From a virus: a stretch of DNA of 26,450 nucleotides. The position numbers and the translations under genes are program-made. The DNA lies in IMG/VR virus record IMGVR_UViG_3300044613_000155, positions 1 to 26,450 of that record; one strand, 5' to 3'. The notes under the pieces were generated by a model, which ran no database searches, had not been told where the DNA came from, and saw nothing but the letters and a program-made list of their open reading frames with translations. How positions within the stretch are numbered: the first letter of the stretch is position 1; every line of letters begins with the position of its first letter. Of this stretch, positions 7,912-15,877 are shown piece by piece.

Positions 7912-10304
7912 TATAAGGCTATACGTGAAGATAAAATTGTAAACAACCCTTCCCACTCAGCCGATAAGAAATTACAAGGTAAATAACTGTCGCTTGTTAT
8001 TTCCATTTCTATATCTAAATTACGACATTGAACAGGAACTTGAAAGTCCCCACTTTCTAAAACTGGTTGACCTAATATAAAATTACTAGAGCCAAGTATT
8101 TGTCCTGTAAATTTATGCACACTAGCTGTCCTAGCTCTTGGATATAAAGTTACTGTAAAATAACCAGTATCCCCATAAACTAGTTTTAATTTTTTAAGCT
8201 GTAATCTACCAGTATTTATAGTAGATGTCGAGCCACTACCTTTTTGTTCTCTAACATAAAAAGTAGAAAATCTATATTTAAATGTATATTTATTACCAAC
8301 ATAACACGGGTTAGCAGAGTAATTACCACCTACAACAACAGTTGTTGAAGTAGCAGACACTACGTCTATTAATCTTCCTTTTAAAGAAGAAGACCAACTA
8401 CCACCTAGAATTACGTTTTTAGTATTTGTATCTGGGTATGGTAATGTAAAAGTAGTTTGATTAGTACCAGCATTGTATGAACCTGTTAATAATACTTTTC
8501 TATCTAATAAAACTGGAAAGTTTAAATTAGTATCTACTTCGTTTGTTTTTAAATTTATTTTTTCTAAATAAGTACCATCTGATCTTTTTACAACTAAATA
8601 AAAAAATGTTTCTACAGTATCTCCATCTAATAAAACAGTACCACTTGGAAATATATATTTAGACCAAGATTTTTGTAATGATCTATTATTAGCATCAAAA
8701 TAAAATTTGTATACGCCTAAAGAATTTCTTTCGTTGCTACAAAAAGCAAATATAGTATTTTCAGTAGTAGACCCCTTTAATGAGTTAATTCTACCAGTTA
8801 AATATCTAGGCACGTTTAAAGAAGTATCTTGTGCTTCTTTAGTTAGTAGGTCTTGCGAAATGAAATATTCATTAACACCAGCGTAGCTTCCTCTTTTAAA
8901 AGCGAAATAAACATTTTTACCTACTGGTATTGGTTTACAAATTGAGTCAATTTCGTATTCAGTAGCTTGATTAATTGATACTGTTTTAGAGGTTAATGTT
9001 TCTTCTGGTTTTAATAAAAATTGTGTTTGATCTGCAAATAATAATAATTCTTCATTTAAACTTACAGCATATTTTAAATTAGAAACTCTATTGTGGCTAA
9101 CCGCTACGTCTACAGCGTCGTCATCTAAAGAAGTAGTAACTGTCTCTGGGTAGAAAGTAAAAAATTCACTTACTTTAGAAAATATAACATTCTCGTTTGA
9201 CAAAAAACCTAATCTATTTCTGTAGAAAAATATATCTTGAATTTTACTTCCTATAAAAGATGGATCACTTGCTGTTATTGTATCGCCACAAGTTCTTCCA
9301 TTATATACTGGAGTAGTATAAGTTACTGAACTAACTGTGTAAGTAGAGCCATCAGCTTTAGTAAATCTAAAATTACCATCAGCAGTTCTAATTAATAAAT
9401 GTGGTAATGTCGCTGTATTAAAATTATTATCTAAACCAGATTTGACAGTTTCAACCCAAGCAGACCCGTCCCATTTAACATAGTAGTTGTCAAACTCTGT
9501 TCCTTGGTCTCCAACTACTTCTACTTCAAAATTAGTATAACCTTTATATGGTAAGTCAGAAAAACTTTTTATTTTATCTTTTACTAAAATTAAACCATCT
9601 CCACCTAATCCATCTGATACTGAAGCAGTAAATGTTCCTGTATTTTTAGAAAAATAAATAATAGAACCATCTCTTACTATTGTATAACCAGTAGGAAATG
9701 CTGCGACTAAATCATTGTATAATTCTGTTGCTATGTTATCTGTTGTAATACTTGAAGCGTGGGATGCTTGTTGATTATCTAAAGTTTGATAAGTAGCTCT
9801 ATTAACACCATCAATATCAATTTTGTAAGTAGTTAAATACTGACCATTCTTAACATAAAAAATTGCTTCTGCTGGTCTAACAGCTGACGCTGTCCCAGAT
9901 TTTGCAACGGTAATAGTTTTATTAACTATAAATGTATAATCAGCGACAGTTACTAAATTTATGTCTTCTAATGGATTAGTAGTTGTTAAATAAGTTAATG
10001 AAGGTGCTACTACTGTTTTTTGAACACCATTTAAATCATAAACTTTTATAGAACCATTATTAATTAATACTGTATATCTTTCTGTGCTATCTCTATTTAT
10101 AAAATGTACTTTACTATTTTCAAAAGTATCTGAATTTAATTTTGCTACGTGTATAGTTGGTGGGCGTTTACCAAGACCATATACAACATCTGATAAACCG
10201 TTTTCTTGAATTTCTGCTTGATTAGGTAATCTTATTGTATCTGGTTGTTGAGATACCCCATTTAACAAATTGGGAATACTTGTTGAAATTAATCTTGATG
10301 CCAT
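7911..10304 (-). CDS. Tail tubular protein B / nozzle (T7 gp12-like)
   Basis: This 797-residue protein matches T7 gp12 (794 residues) in length and place. The N-terminus, SRLISTSIPNLLNGVSQQPDT, is the hallmark opening of this family. Other recognisable stretches are FFYRNRLGFLSNENVIFSK (about residues 360-380) and LLFADQTQFLL. The family forms the hexameric nozzle at the tip of the short tail, below the gp11 ring, and holds the fibres. Start ATG 10304 overlaps the stop of the tail tubular A gene by one base, so the two tail subunits are probably translationally coupled. Confidence 0.93.
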   Translation of the reverse strand: MASRLISTSIPNLLNGVSQQPDTIRLPNQAEIQENGLSDVVYGLGKRPPTIHVAKLNSDTFENSKVHFINRDSTERYTVLINNGSIKVYDLNGVQKTVVAPSLTYLTTTNPLEDINLVTVADYTFIVNKTITVAKSGTASAVRPAEAIFYVKNGQYLTTYKIDIDGVNRATYQTLDNQQASHASSITTDNIATELYNDLVAAFPTGYTIVRDGSIIYFSKNTGTFTASVSDGLGGDGLILVKDKIKSFSDLPYKGYTNFEVEVVGDQGTEFDNYYVKWDGSAWVETVKSGLDNNFNTATLPHLLIRTADGNFRFTKADGSTYTVSSVTYTTPVYNGRTCGDTITASDPSFIGSKIQDIFFYRNRLGFLSNENVIFSKVSEFFTFYPETVTTSLDDDAVDVAVSHNRVSNLKYAVSLNEELLLFADQTQFLLKPEETLTSKTVSINQATEYEIDSICKPIPVGKNVYFAFKRGSYAGVNEYFISQDLLTKEAQDTSLNVPRYLTGRINSLKGSTTENTIFAFCSNERNSLGVYKFYFDANNRSLQKSWSKYIFPSGTVLLDGDTVETFFYLVVKRSDGTYLEKINLKTNEVDTNLNFPVLLDRKVLLTGSYNAGTNQTTFTLPYPDTNTKNVILGGSWSSSLKGRLIDVVSATSTTVVVGGNYSANPCYVGNKYTFKYRFSTFYVREQKGSGSTSTINTGRLQLKKLKLVYGDTGYFTVTLYPRARTASVHKFTGQILGSSNFILGQPVLESGDFQVPVQCRNLDIEMEITSDSYLPCNFLSAEWEGLFTILSSRIAL

Positions 10305-10921
10305 TATTCATTAACGATTGAAGATTTGTCTGGTTGGTAATTTCCTCTATCTAATACTCTATAGACATCATAATTACCTGTAAGAATATTATGACGACCT
10401 ATATCGCCTTCTGTTTCTTTTAAATTCATATAGGCTTGTAATTCATCAACTTCATGAAATTTATGTAATTCACTAGATACTAACATTCTATCTTGAAAAA
10501 TTCTAGAAGATCTTATCATTATATAATGTCTAGCTACTTCTGGTAATTCTTCAAAATCTAATAAAAATACAATATTAACTTTTACTGTATTTGTTATAGT
10601 ATATGTATTGTTAACTCTGTCGTACAATTTTCTATTACGTTCTACATAATTATGTAATCTAGAAGATTCAGCTAATTCCACTCTTAGTGCGTTAGCTGGT
10701 AAAACAATTTCGTTATTATTAGTAGGTACTAAAGAATAATTAATATCCGTATTAAAAAACCAACCACGAGACTGTACCTCTCTAGAAACGTGATCTAAAA
10801 TTTGGATTGCAATAGAAACATCATTAGTAGTAGCAGATGTTATACTAGATACTGGAATTTCTCCGATACTAGTAAGCATAGTATTAACTGCTTCTAGTTT
10901 TGATGTTACTGTTAAAGGCAT
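10304..10921 (-). CDS. Tail tubular protein A / adaptor (T7 gp11-like)
   Basis: The product has 205 residues, close to T7 gp11 (196), and starts SKLEAVNTMLTSIGEIPVSS, the typical N-terminus of this adaptor family. Further family features are VSREVQSRGWFFNTD and YDRVNNTYTI, and the EVARHYIMIRSSRIFQDR helix. It should form the dodecameric ring between portal and nozzle. It is the first gene after the capsid terminator-like hairpin. Confidence 0.92.
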   Translation of the reverse strand: MPLTVTSKLEAVNTMLTSIGEIPVSSITSATTNDVSIAIQILDHVSREVQSRGWFFNTDINYSLVPTNNNEIVLPANALRVELAESSRLHNYVERNRKLYDRVNNTYTITNTVKVNIVFLLDFEELPEVARHYIMIRSSRIFQDRMLVSSELHKFHEVDELQAYMNLKETEGDIGRHNILTGNYDVYRVLDRGNYQPDKSSIVNE

Positions 10922-10944
10922 AAATAAATAATTTTAATTTTGTA

Positions 10945-10978
10945 TTAAGAGGGGGAACTTTCATTCCCCCAATCTTAA
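10945..10978 (-). terminator. Hairpin after the capsid gene, probable (partial) terminator
   Basis: On the minus strand TTAAGA-TT-GGGGGAA pairs with TTCCCCC-TCTTAA around a six-base loop. The inner stem is 7 bp with five G-C pairs; the outer TTAAGA/TCTTAA stem extends it, interrupted by two unpaired bases on one side. The stem is followed by TACAAAATTAAAATT rather than a pure U run, so efficiency is uncertain. T7 has its T-phi terminator at the same place, directly after gene 10, where it raises capsid expression relative to the tail genes. Confidence 0.6.
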
Positions 10979-10995
10979 TTTACATTACAAGGTAA

Positions 10996-11952
10996 TTAAG
11001 CTGTCTTAATTTCTAAAGACGCTTCTGGTCTTAGAACACCGTGTCCTGCTGCATATTTAGCAACAAGTAATGTTCCTTGATGTCTTGCAGAGTATTCCAT
11101 CTCTGTTGATAGGTCTAATAATTTAACCGTACCTACAGCACTTTTGTGCCATACGCAACCAACAGTAGTAGAGAAGTTTCCTCCTAGACCACCGCCAGAA
11201 CCAACGATAGAACCTACACCAACGCCAGTAGTAATATTAGCTGATGGTAATTGATTTGTTTTCACAATTTCAATTCCAGCAATTTTTAATACTTTACCGT
11301 CGGCATAACTTCCCGAACCACCGAAATCTCTATTGATTACGGCTGCAGTAGTGTCAGAAACCATACTGTAGTACGCTTGTGGCGATACAGCGGCATATCT
11401 GTCTTCTGATGGAACGTTAGCTTCGTCTAGTAATCTTGCGGCAGCATAAATTGATGCGGCAGCAGAAGCACCGTTTGTGTTAAAGTCAGCGTCAGTTATA
11501 GTTTGTCCAGCAGCTTGTGGAGCAGCGGCAGACTCTCTAGCGTTTTTCACTAACATTTGATAAATGTGTTTATCCATTTGATTAGCTAGAGCAATACCTA
11601 TTTCTTTTGCATAGATACTTCTAACTTCCCAAGATGATTTAGCTTCTTCAATAGAAGCAATAAACACGTGAGATACTAGTAAATCTTGAATTGATATAAT
11701 TCTTTCATTACCATTTATTGTTGAACCAGTTAGTTCAGTACCAGCAGCGTGGTATGCAGCAGACGCTTTTCCAAATACTGGAAATGTTGCTGACTTACCG
11801 TTAGCTATAGTACGAACCATAGTTCTATCTAGGGCAGTATTTGCTGTTTCAAAAGCAGTCAAAGTCTCACCTGAAAATAATTTCAGGAAAAGAGCATTTT
11901 GATCGCCTGCACCAGCAGCCTGACCTATATACGAAGGAGTAAAATTTGCCAT
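10996..11952 (-). CDS. Major capsid protein (T7 gp10A-like, HK97 fold)
   Basis: This 318-residue protein (T7 gp10A has 345) has the family features: an N-terminal arm ending near DQNALFLKLFSGETLTAFETAN, then TIANGKSATFPVFGKASAAYHAAGTEL (the E-loop region), and a long helix EIGIALANQMDKHIYQ with VLVSHVFIAS-like strands. Its G+C content is visibly higher than its neighbours, as often for a highly expressed gene. It is preceded by a purine-rich Shine-Dalgarno (AAAGGGA) seven bases before ATG, one of the better ribosome sites in the window. It has its own structured leader and is followed by a hairpin. I see no obvious frameshift site for a gp10B-like extension. Confidence 0.95.
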   Translation of the reverse strand: MANFTPSYIGQAAGAGDQNALFLKLFSGETLTAFETANTALDRTMVRTIANGKSATFPVFGKASAAYHAAGTELTGSTINGNERIISIQDLLVSHVFIASIEEAKSSWEVRSIYAKEIGIALANQMDKHIYQMLVKNARESAAAPQAAGQTITDADFNTNGASAAASIYAAARLLDEANVPSEDRYAAVSPQAYYSMVSDTTAAVINRDFGGSGSYADGKVLKIAGIEIVKTNQLPSANITTGVGVGSIVGSGGGLGGNFSTTVGCVWHKSAVGTVKLLDLSTEMEYSARHQGTLLVAKYAAGHGVLRPEASLEIKTA

Positions 11953-12099
11953 TTTATTTCCCTTTCTTATAAGTTAAGTTGCTTAGTTAAGTTTAAAAAA
12001 CAGCTTATTTAGGTAACAAAATTGTCGTCCCTCGGGACGGTTAAGACTTTATTAAGCGTTAACATCAGTCGGGTCTAACTAATTAACCCGAAAGAATTT
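11953..12099 (-). promoter_or_regulatory. Structured leader upstream of the capsid gene
   Basis: This 147-bp gap is the longest non-coding stretch in the late region. Read on the minus strand it contains a hairpin TCGGGT/ACCCGA with an 11-base loop (12069-12091), a compact GC hairpin CGTCC-CGAG-GGACG (12026-12039) whose loop fits the stable YNMG tetraloop class, a pair of AACTTAACT direct repeats (11972-11980 and 11985-11993), and the Shine-Dalgarno. In T7 the same interval holds the phi10 promoter. The phage promoter consensus here is unknown, so whether this is promoter, RNA processing site or stabiliser cannot be told. Confidence 0.55.
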
Positions 12100-12894
12100 C
12101 TATAAAATATTTGATCTAGATAATTTTAATTCAACTTTTTGTCTGAAAGCTGGGTCTTTTTGGTAAAGAGGATTTTTCATATCTTCTTTTAATTGAGACA
12201 CACTTTCATATCTTTCTCCAGTTGAATTTGAAGAAGATGATTGACCTAAATTTATTTTAGGTTCTTTGCTTTCTGTATTATATCTAGCATACATTCCTTT
12301 AATAGTAAATAAAGCAGTAGAGTCATCACTTGCAACTCCTCTATTAAATGTTTCAACTTCTTCTTCAGTTAAATTATTAGCAACCCAATCAGTCATAGAT
12401 TTATATTGTTCTTCACCTTTAGTAATTGAGTATGCTTTATTTTGGAATTGTTCTCCAAGGGCTTCTAATCCTTTTAAATAATTATCTACATATTGTTTAG
12501 GAAGACCAGATTTTTCTAGTGAAGACAAAGTAGTATCACTTATTTGACCTGTTTCATTAAACTCTTGCTCAGCAGTTTGAAATACAGAACTAATAACTGA
12601 TGGCTGTTCTGTTTTTGCTTGTGCTTGTAGAGGATTTTTATTTTCTGTTTTAGGAGCAGAAGTATTAGAAGAAAGTTTCTTTTCTAATTCTTGATAAGAT
12701 TTAATTAAATCTTCTTGTGAATTAAATTTACCAAGTATTTTTTCTTGTTTAACTTCTTCCGTAGCTGTTGTTGGTTGTAAAGTTGGTTGAGGAGCAGCGT
12801 TAGCTTGGTCAATTTTCTGAACCATACTATCTCTGTACTCTTGTGTTTCAACGTTAGCTGTAGGAGTTATGTTTACTGTAGTTGTTTCGCCCAT
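12100..12894 (-). CDS. Scaffolding (capsid assembly) protein, T7 gp9-like
   Basis: The 264-residue product lies between portal and capsid as T7 gene 9 does (307 residues). It is acidic in its first half, low in aromatic residues and rich in Gln, Glu, Ser and Thr. The segment KILGKFNSQEDLIKSYQELEKKL (about residues 53-75) is typical of scaffolds of marine T7-like phages. The C-terminus (about residues 230-264) is basic and helical (DPAFRQKVELKLSRSNIL), as expected for the capsid-contacting end. It is five bases downstream of the portal gene. Confidence 0.85.
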   Translation of the reverse strand: MGETTTVNITPTANVETQEYRDSMVQKIDQANAAPQPTLQPTTATEEVKQEKILGKFNSQEDLIKSYQELEKKLSSNTSAPKTENKNPLQAQAKTEQPSVISSVFQTAEQEFNETGQISDTTLSSLEKSGLPKQYVDNYLKGLEALGEQFQNKAYSITKGEEQYKSMTDWVANNLTEEEVETFNRGVASDDSTALFTIKGMYARYNTESKEPKINLGQSSSSNSTGERYESVSQLKEDMKNPLYQKDPAFRQKVELKLSRSNIL

Positions 12895-12899
12895 ATGTG

Positions 12900-14474
12900 T
12901 TATTGTCCTTGTTGTTGTTGTTCTAGTTGTTGTTGTTCTCCCCTAGCTTTAAAACTATCCCTAACAATTCCAGCACCTTCTTTAGCGACTACTGGTGTTG
13001 CCTGTTGCATCATAGCTTGTTGTTGTGCAATTTGTTCTTCCATTTGTAATTGATCTGGTGATTTAATTAATCCTTCCATATCAATACCTAATGACGTACC
13101 AACTCGTTTAACATATTCATCAAAATTAACATACTTAAATAATTCTTGTGCAAATGGAGTTAATTGTTGGATAAAAGTATTTAATCTTTGTAAATCAGAA
13201 GAACGACCTAGTGCTTCTAGTCCAGTAACTATTTTTACTTTAATACTATTTTTAGGTAGTGTAGGTAATCTTTTATTTCTTTCCATTTGGTACATCAAAC
13301 GGGAAATTAAAGGTAATTGTAATTCCTGAGACAATAAAGAATATAAACCAGAAACACTATCATTCAATGCGTCAGCTAATAATCTTATTTCTGTAGCTGT
13401 AACTCTGTCAGCCTGTCTTTGAACACTATTCATTAACATAAATGAATAAGTTAATCTTTCTTCTATAGTTCTAATTGTTTGAAAAGTAATTGAGAAATCA
13501 GCAGATTTATTCATCTGTAGAGTAGTTACGTCATTAGCGTCTCCCTCTCTAATCGCACCGTTTGGACTTTCAGATAACGTTTTAATTCTTGTAGTACCAT
13601 TTGGTCTTACTAAAAATAAAACTTTAGAAGCAGCAGCACTACCTTCTACTACGGCTCTATATAAAGCCTCTAGCGATCTTAAATCACCAATATATTCTTC
13701 TACAAAACCTCTACCGTAATCTTCGTTTGTTAGTGTATATCTCAAAGGTATAAAAGGGGACTTGTCTAGTGGATAACTTCCAATTGAGCTAGGTATGATT
13801 TTATCTTTTACCTCTTGTTGGACAAGCCACCTTTTATTTTCTGATCTAATCACTCTCGTGAAGATAGAAACTTGTTTATCTATATGATTGTCTTTTTCGT
13901 TTTCTTCATAGCATAATTGTCTTATTTCATCTGATACTGAAGAAAGACTTGTATTATCTTTTGTAATAATTTCTAAAACATTACCTACTGAATCTCTTTT
14001 AATTACGTATTCGTCTAATTTATATACTTTTGTAGTTAATTCTGGTGTGATATATAATAAAACATTACCAGCAACTATTAATTGTCTTAACCCTTCAAAT
14101 ACAGAAGTTCTAAAGTTATTAACTTCTATTTCATTCATCACTACACGTTCAATAGAACCCATAGCTTTTTCAAACTCACCTTGCATACCTTTTTGTTGAG
14201 TAAGTTTTTGAATTGTAAACTCATCTAAAGATAACCTAAAGAAAGGTTGGTTAGGTGGTAATAATGCTATCAATAGTTTACTAGCCAGATTATTTAAACC
14301 TCTAGCACCTATCCCTTGGTATGGTGTATATAGTTTAGTAGAGCTTCCGTAGCCATCTCTAGTTATTAAAGATGGTATTGTAAATTCTGCACTATCTCTA
14401 GCTCTATCTAAATAAGGTTGACGTATTGTCTCTAATTTAGAGTAACGAGCTCGTGCTGTTAGGTTTTGTTCCAT
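12900..14474 (-). CDS. Head-tail connector / portal protein (T7 gp8-like)
   Basis: The product has 524 residues (T7 gp8: 536). Recognisable family segments are the N-terminal ARYSKLETIRQPYLDRARDSAEFTIPSL, then GARGLNNLASKLLIALLPPNQPFFRL (about 55-80) and RVTATEIRLLADALNDSVSG in the second half. It forms the dodecameric ring through which DNA is packaged and ejected. The last 55 residues are very Gln-rich and end in a (CAA)n-coded tract. The start codon is ATG 14474, with no good Shine-Dalgarno upstream. Confidence 0.95.
   Translation of the reverse strand: MEQNLTARARYSKLETIRQPYLDRARDSAEFTIPSLITRDGYGSSTKLYTPYQGIGARGLNNLASKLLIALLPPNQPFFRLSLDEFTIQKLTQQKGMQGEFEKAMGSIERVVMNEIEVNNFRTSVFEGLRQLIVAGNVLLYITPELTTKVYKLDEYVIKRDSVGNVLEIITKDNTSLSSVSDEIRQLCYEENEKDNHIDKQVSIFTRVIRSENKRWLVQQEVKDKIIPSSIGSYPLDKSPFIPLRYTLTNEDYGRGFVEEYIGDLRSLEALYRAVVEGSAAASKVLFLVRPNGTTRIKTLSESPNGAIREGDANDVTTLQMNKSADFSITFQTIRTIEERLTYSFMLMNSVQRQADRVTATEIRLLADALNDSVSGLYSLLSQELQLPLISRLMYQMERNKRLPTLPKNSIKVKIVTGLEALGRSSDLQRLNTFIQQLTPFAQELFKYVNFDEYVKRVGTSLGIDMEGLIKSPDQLQMEEQIAQQQAMMQQATPVVAKEGAGIVRDSFKARGEQQQLEQQQQGQ
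12903..12939 (-). repeat. CAA-codon microsatellite at the end of the portal gene
   Basis: The last codons of the portal gene are nearly all CAA, coding QQQLEQQQQGQ. On the plus strand this reads as runs of TTG interrupted by TTC, TAG and TCC. Slippage here would lengthen or shorten the C-terminal Gln tail in steps of one residue without breaking the frame. Confidence 0.7.
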
Positions 14475-14488
14475 ATTTTATTGTACTA

Positions 14489-14716
14489 TTAGGGGATATT
14501 AACGCCAGAACCACCACTCATTAAGTTAGACTGGTCTAAGTCTATTTTAAGAGCTGATTTACCTCGTTTTTTACTTACACTCAAAGGTGTAGATGTAGCA
14601 GAAGCGGGTGCTTGTGGGGCTCTCTCTCTAAGAGTAGCTTGACTAGCATTTACTTCCGTAGCTGGGGCAGCTGGTACTGGAGGTGGCGGGGGAGCTTTAG
14701 GTTGTGAAAAACACAT
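14489..14716 (-). CDS. Small proline-rich tail assembly protein, T7 gp7.3-like
   Basis: The 75-residue product starts MCFSQPKAPPPPPVPAAP and ends KSALKIDLDQSNLMSGGSGVNIP. T7 gp7.3, coded at the same place just before the portal gene, ends with KKSLSVARSSGGGINI, so the basic K-S-x-L motif followed by a glycine-rich end in (V/I)NI is shared. The Met-Cys plus polyproline N-terminus is common in marine T7-like phages. In T7 this protein is a virion component needed for tail or fibre assembly and host adsorption. The low-complexity sequence limits certainty; the assignment rests on place plus the C-terminal motif. Confidence 0.65.
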   Translation of the reverse strand: MCFSQPKAPPPPPVPAAPATEVNASQATLRERAPQAPASATSTPLSVSKKRGKSALKIDLDQSNLMSGGSGVNIP

Positions 14717-14718
14717 AA

Positions 14719-14910
14719 TTATTCATCTTTCTTTATTAATGTTAAATCTAATATATTGTTATTTTGTTCTTGTTCTAGCTGTTTTAAGTAAGCGACAACA
14801 CTAGCTTGACCAGCTTTAAACCAAATTTGTCTTTCATTTTCAGTAATATCTGGTACTTTATTCGGGAAAAGTTTATCTAGGTGTTGTATTAATTCTTTAT
14901 TTACAAACAT
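14719..14910 (-). CDS. Small hypothetical protein
   Basis: I do not recognise this protein. ATG 14910 gives 63 residues starting MFVNKELIQHLDKLFPNKVPDIT; a TTG at 14922 would add four. The segment IWFKAGQASVVAYLKQLEQEQ (about 34-54) looks like an amphipathic helix, and similar (K/R)-x-G-Q-x-S-V-V-x-Y-L stretches recur in small proteins of T7-like phages near this position. It ends two bases before the gp7.3-like gene and starts 20 bases after its upstream neighbour. A GGA triplet about eight bases before the ATG may serve as a weak ribosome site. Confidence 0.65.
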   Translation of the reverse strand: MFVNKELIQHLDKLFPNKVPDITENERQIWFKAGQASVVAYLKQLEQEQNNNILDLTLIKKDE

Positions 14911-14930
14911 ATATTGTTCCAAGAGGGCAA

Positions 14931-15155
14931 CTAATAGGTGGGTTTATCTTCTTTTTGAACTGGTTTATCTAGGTTAGTGTCCATTTCAATGGTGTGTCTA
15001 TCTACTTTCATATCCATTATTTTTACTTTAGCATCAACCGTAAATGGGTATTCACTATAACCACTTAAATCTGGTGTTTTAGCAAAAAAAATATCATCAA
15101 CTTTAATTTTAACAGTTAAATAAGTTTTTTTCTTCCACCTATGTAAATCACTCAT
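14931..15155 (-). CDS. Small hypothetical protein
   Basis: I do not recognise this protein. I take ATG 15155 (MSDLHRWKKKTYLTVKIKVDD, 74 residues) because it overlaps the upstream stop as ATGAGTGA, the same coupling used by the preceding gene pair; a TTG at 15170 would add five residues. The N-terminal 15 residues are basic, the middle alternates hydrophobic and polar residues like a small beta protein (YLTVKIKVDDIFFA, PFTVDAKVKIMDM), and the C-terminal 15 are charged. No cysteines, no membrane segment. Confidence 0.6.
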   Translation of the reverse strand: MSDLHRWKKKTYLTVKIKVDDIFFAKTPDLSGYSEYPFTVDAKVKIMDMKVDRHTIEMDTNLDKPVQKEDKPTY

Positions 15156-15363
15156 TTTTATGTCTACCAAAAGATTTATTATCTGGTATTTTATCTTTAT
15201 TTAATTCTTGAATAGTTTTTTCATTTTTATCAGCAGACAAATCGCCTTTAAACAAAGTTTCTATATACATAGTATAATAGTGGGTAGATAACGTAGGTTC
15301 TTTAGTGTTCTCAGATAAGAACAAATATTCTTTTGCTTTTAAAATATAATCGTTTTCATTCAT
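15148..15363 (-). CDS. Small hypothetical protein
   Basis: The 71-residue product (MNENDYILKAKEYLFLSEN at the start) is not recognised. The first half is probably helical and aromatic-rich, the second half lysine and asparagine-rich. Its ATG 15363 overlaps the stop of the DUF3310 gene (ATGAATGA), and its own stop overlaps the next start in the same way. Thus three genes in a row are linked by 8-base start/stop overlaps, which argues that this frame is translated. Confidence 0.6.
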   Translation of the reverse strand: MNENDYILKAKEYLFLSENTKEPTLSTHYYTMYIETLFKGDLSADKNEKTIQELNKDKIPDNKSFGRHKNE

Positions 15364-15571
15364 TATAGTCTCTTTCTATTACCATTTCTAAATAATGTAT
15401 AGCTTTTAATATATCTTCTTTCTTACCTTTTAATTTATGTCTACAGATATATTTAATTGCATTACCTTCTGCAAATAGTAATTCATTTTCATTAATAAAT
15501 TTAGATGGTTGTATTTTCATTGTTTTATAATGAGAACCACCTACCTGTTTAAAAAATGCTTTGTTTGTCAT
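15356..15571 (-). CDS. DUF3310 family protein
   Basis: From ATG 15571 the product has 71 residues. It shows the family pattern KQVGGSHYKTMKIQP, then EGNAIKYICRHKLKGKKEDILKAIHYLEMVI. DUF3310 proteins are widespread in phages; they are often loosely labelled nucleotide kinases, but no biochemical function is established that I know of. The conserved GGSHY and the NAIKYI(C/W)RH helix are intact. A GTG at 15598 would add nine residues, but the family normally starts a few residues before the KQVGG motif, so the ATG is preferred. The gene overlaps the upstream nuclease-like gene by 23 bases. Confidence 0.82.
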   Translation of the reverse strand: MTNKAFFKQVGGSHYKTMKIQPSKFINENELLFAEGNAIKYICRHKLKGKKEDILKAIHYLEMVIERDYNE

Positions 15572-15875
15572 TTTTAATATTTTTAATTTGTCTTGCACTA
15601 AGACCGTTAATATTAGTAAAATAAAATCTAACTTTAAGTTGTTTCTGTAGTGTTGTCAAGCATCTAGTTATTACACTTTTATCTTTTTTTCTATACGAAA
15701 TAGATTTAACATCTATTAAATAATTAATACCTTTTTTATTTGTAATAACTAAATCAAAAGGACAAGATGGGTCTAATGGTCTAGACACGTAGTAACCTTT
15801 TTTTAAAAACTTATAGGCTACTGCTAACTCAGCTAAACAACCTTTTAAAGTACAATTAAAATCATTTGTAGACAT
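15549..15875 (-). CDS. PD-(D/E)XK nuclease-like protein
   Basis: The 108-residue product has the order of a minimal PD-(D/E)XK nuclease: an N-terminal helix GCLAELAVAYKFLKKGYYV with E16, a strand PFDLVI with D41, and IDVKS with D55 and K57. This resembles the Holliday-junction resolvase/PDDEXK_11-type group. Here the middle acidic residue is Asp (D-V-K), which is allowed in the superfamily. It lies directly after the 5'-3' exonuclease gene (two bases), so a role in DNA degradation or junction processing is plausible. The substrate is unknown; the endonuclease I gene elsewhere in the window already covers junction resolution. Confidence 0.65.
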   Translation of the reverse strand: MSTNDFNCTLKGCLAELAVAYKFLKKGYYVSRPLDPSCPFDLVITNKKGINYLIDVKSISYRKKDKSVITRCLTTLQKQLKVRFYFTNINGLSARQIKNIKNDKQSIF

Positions 15876-15877
15876 AT

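Noticed and set aside
12787-13053. Cysteine-rich plus-strand open frame
   Set aside because: The cysteines are the complement of Gln/Ala-rich codons of the portal and scaffold genes.
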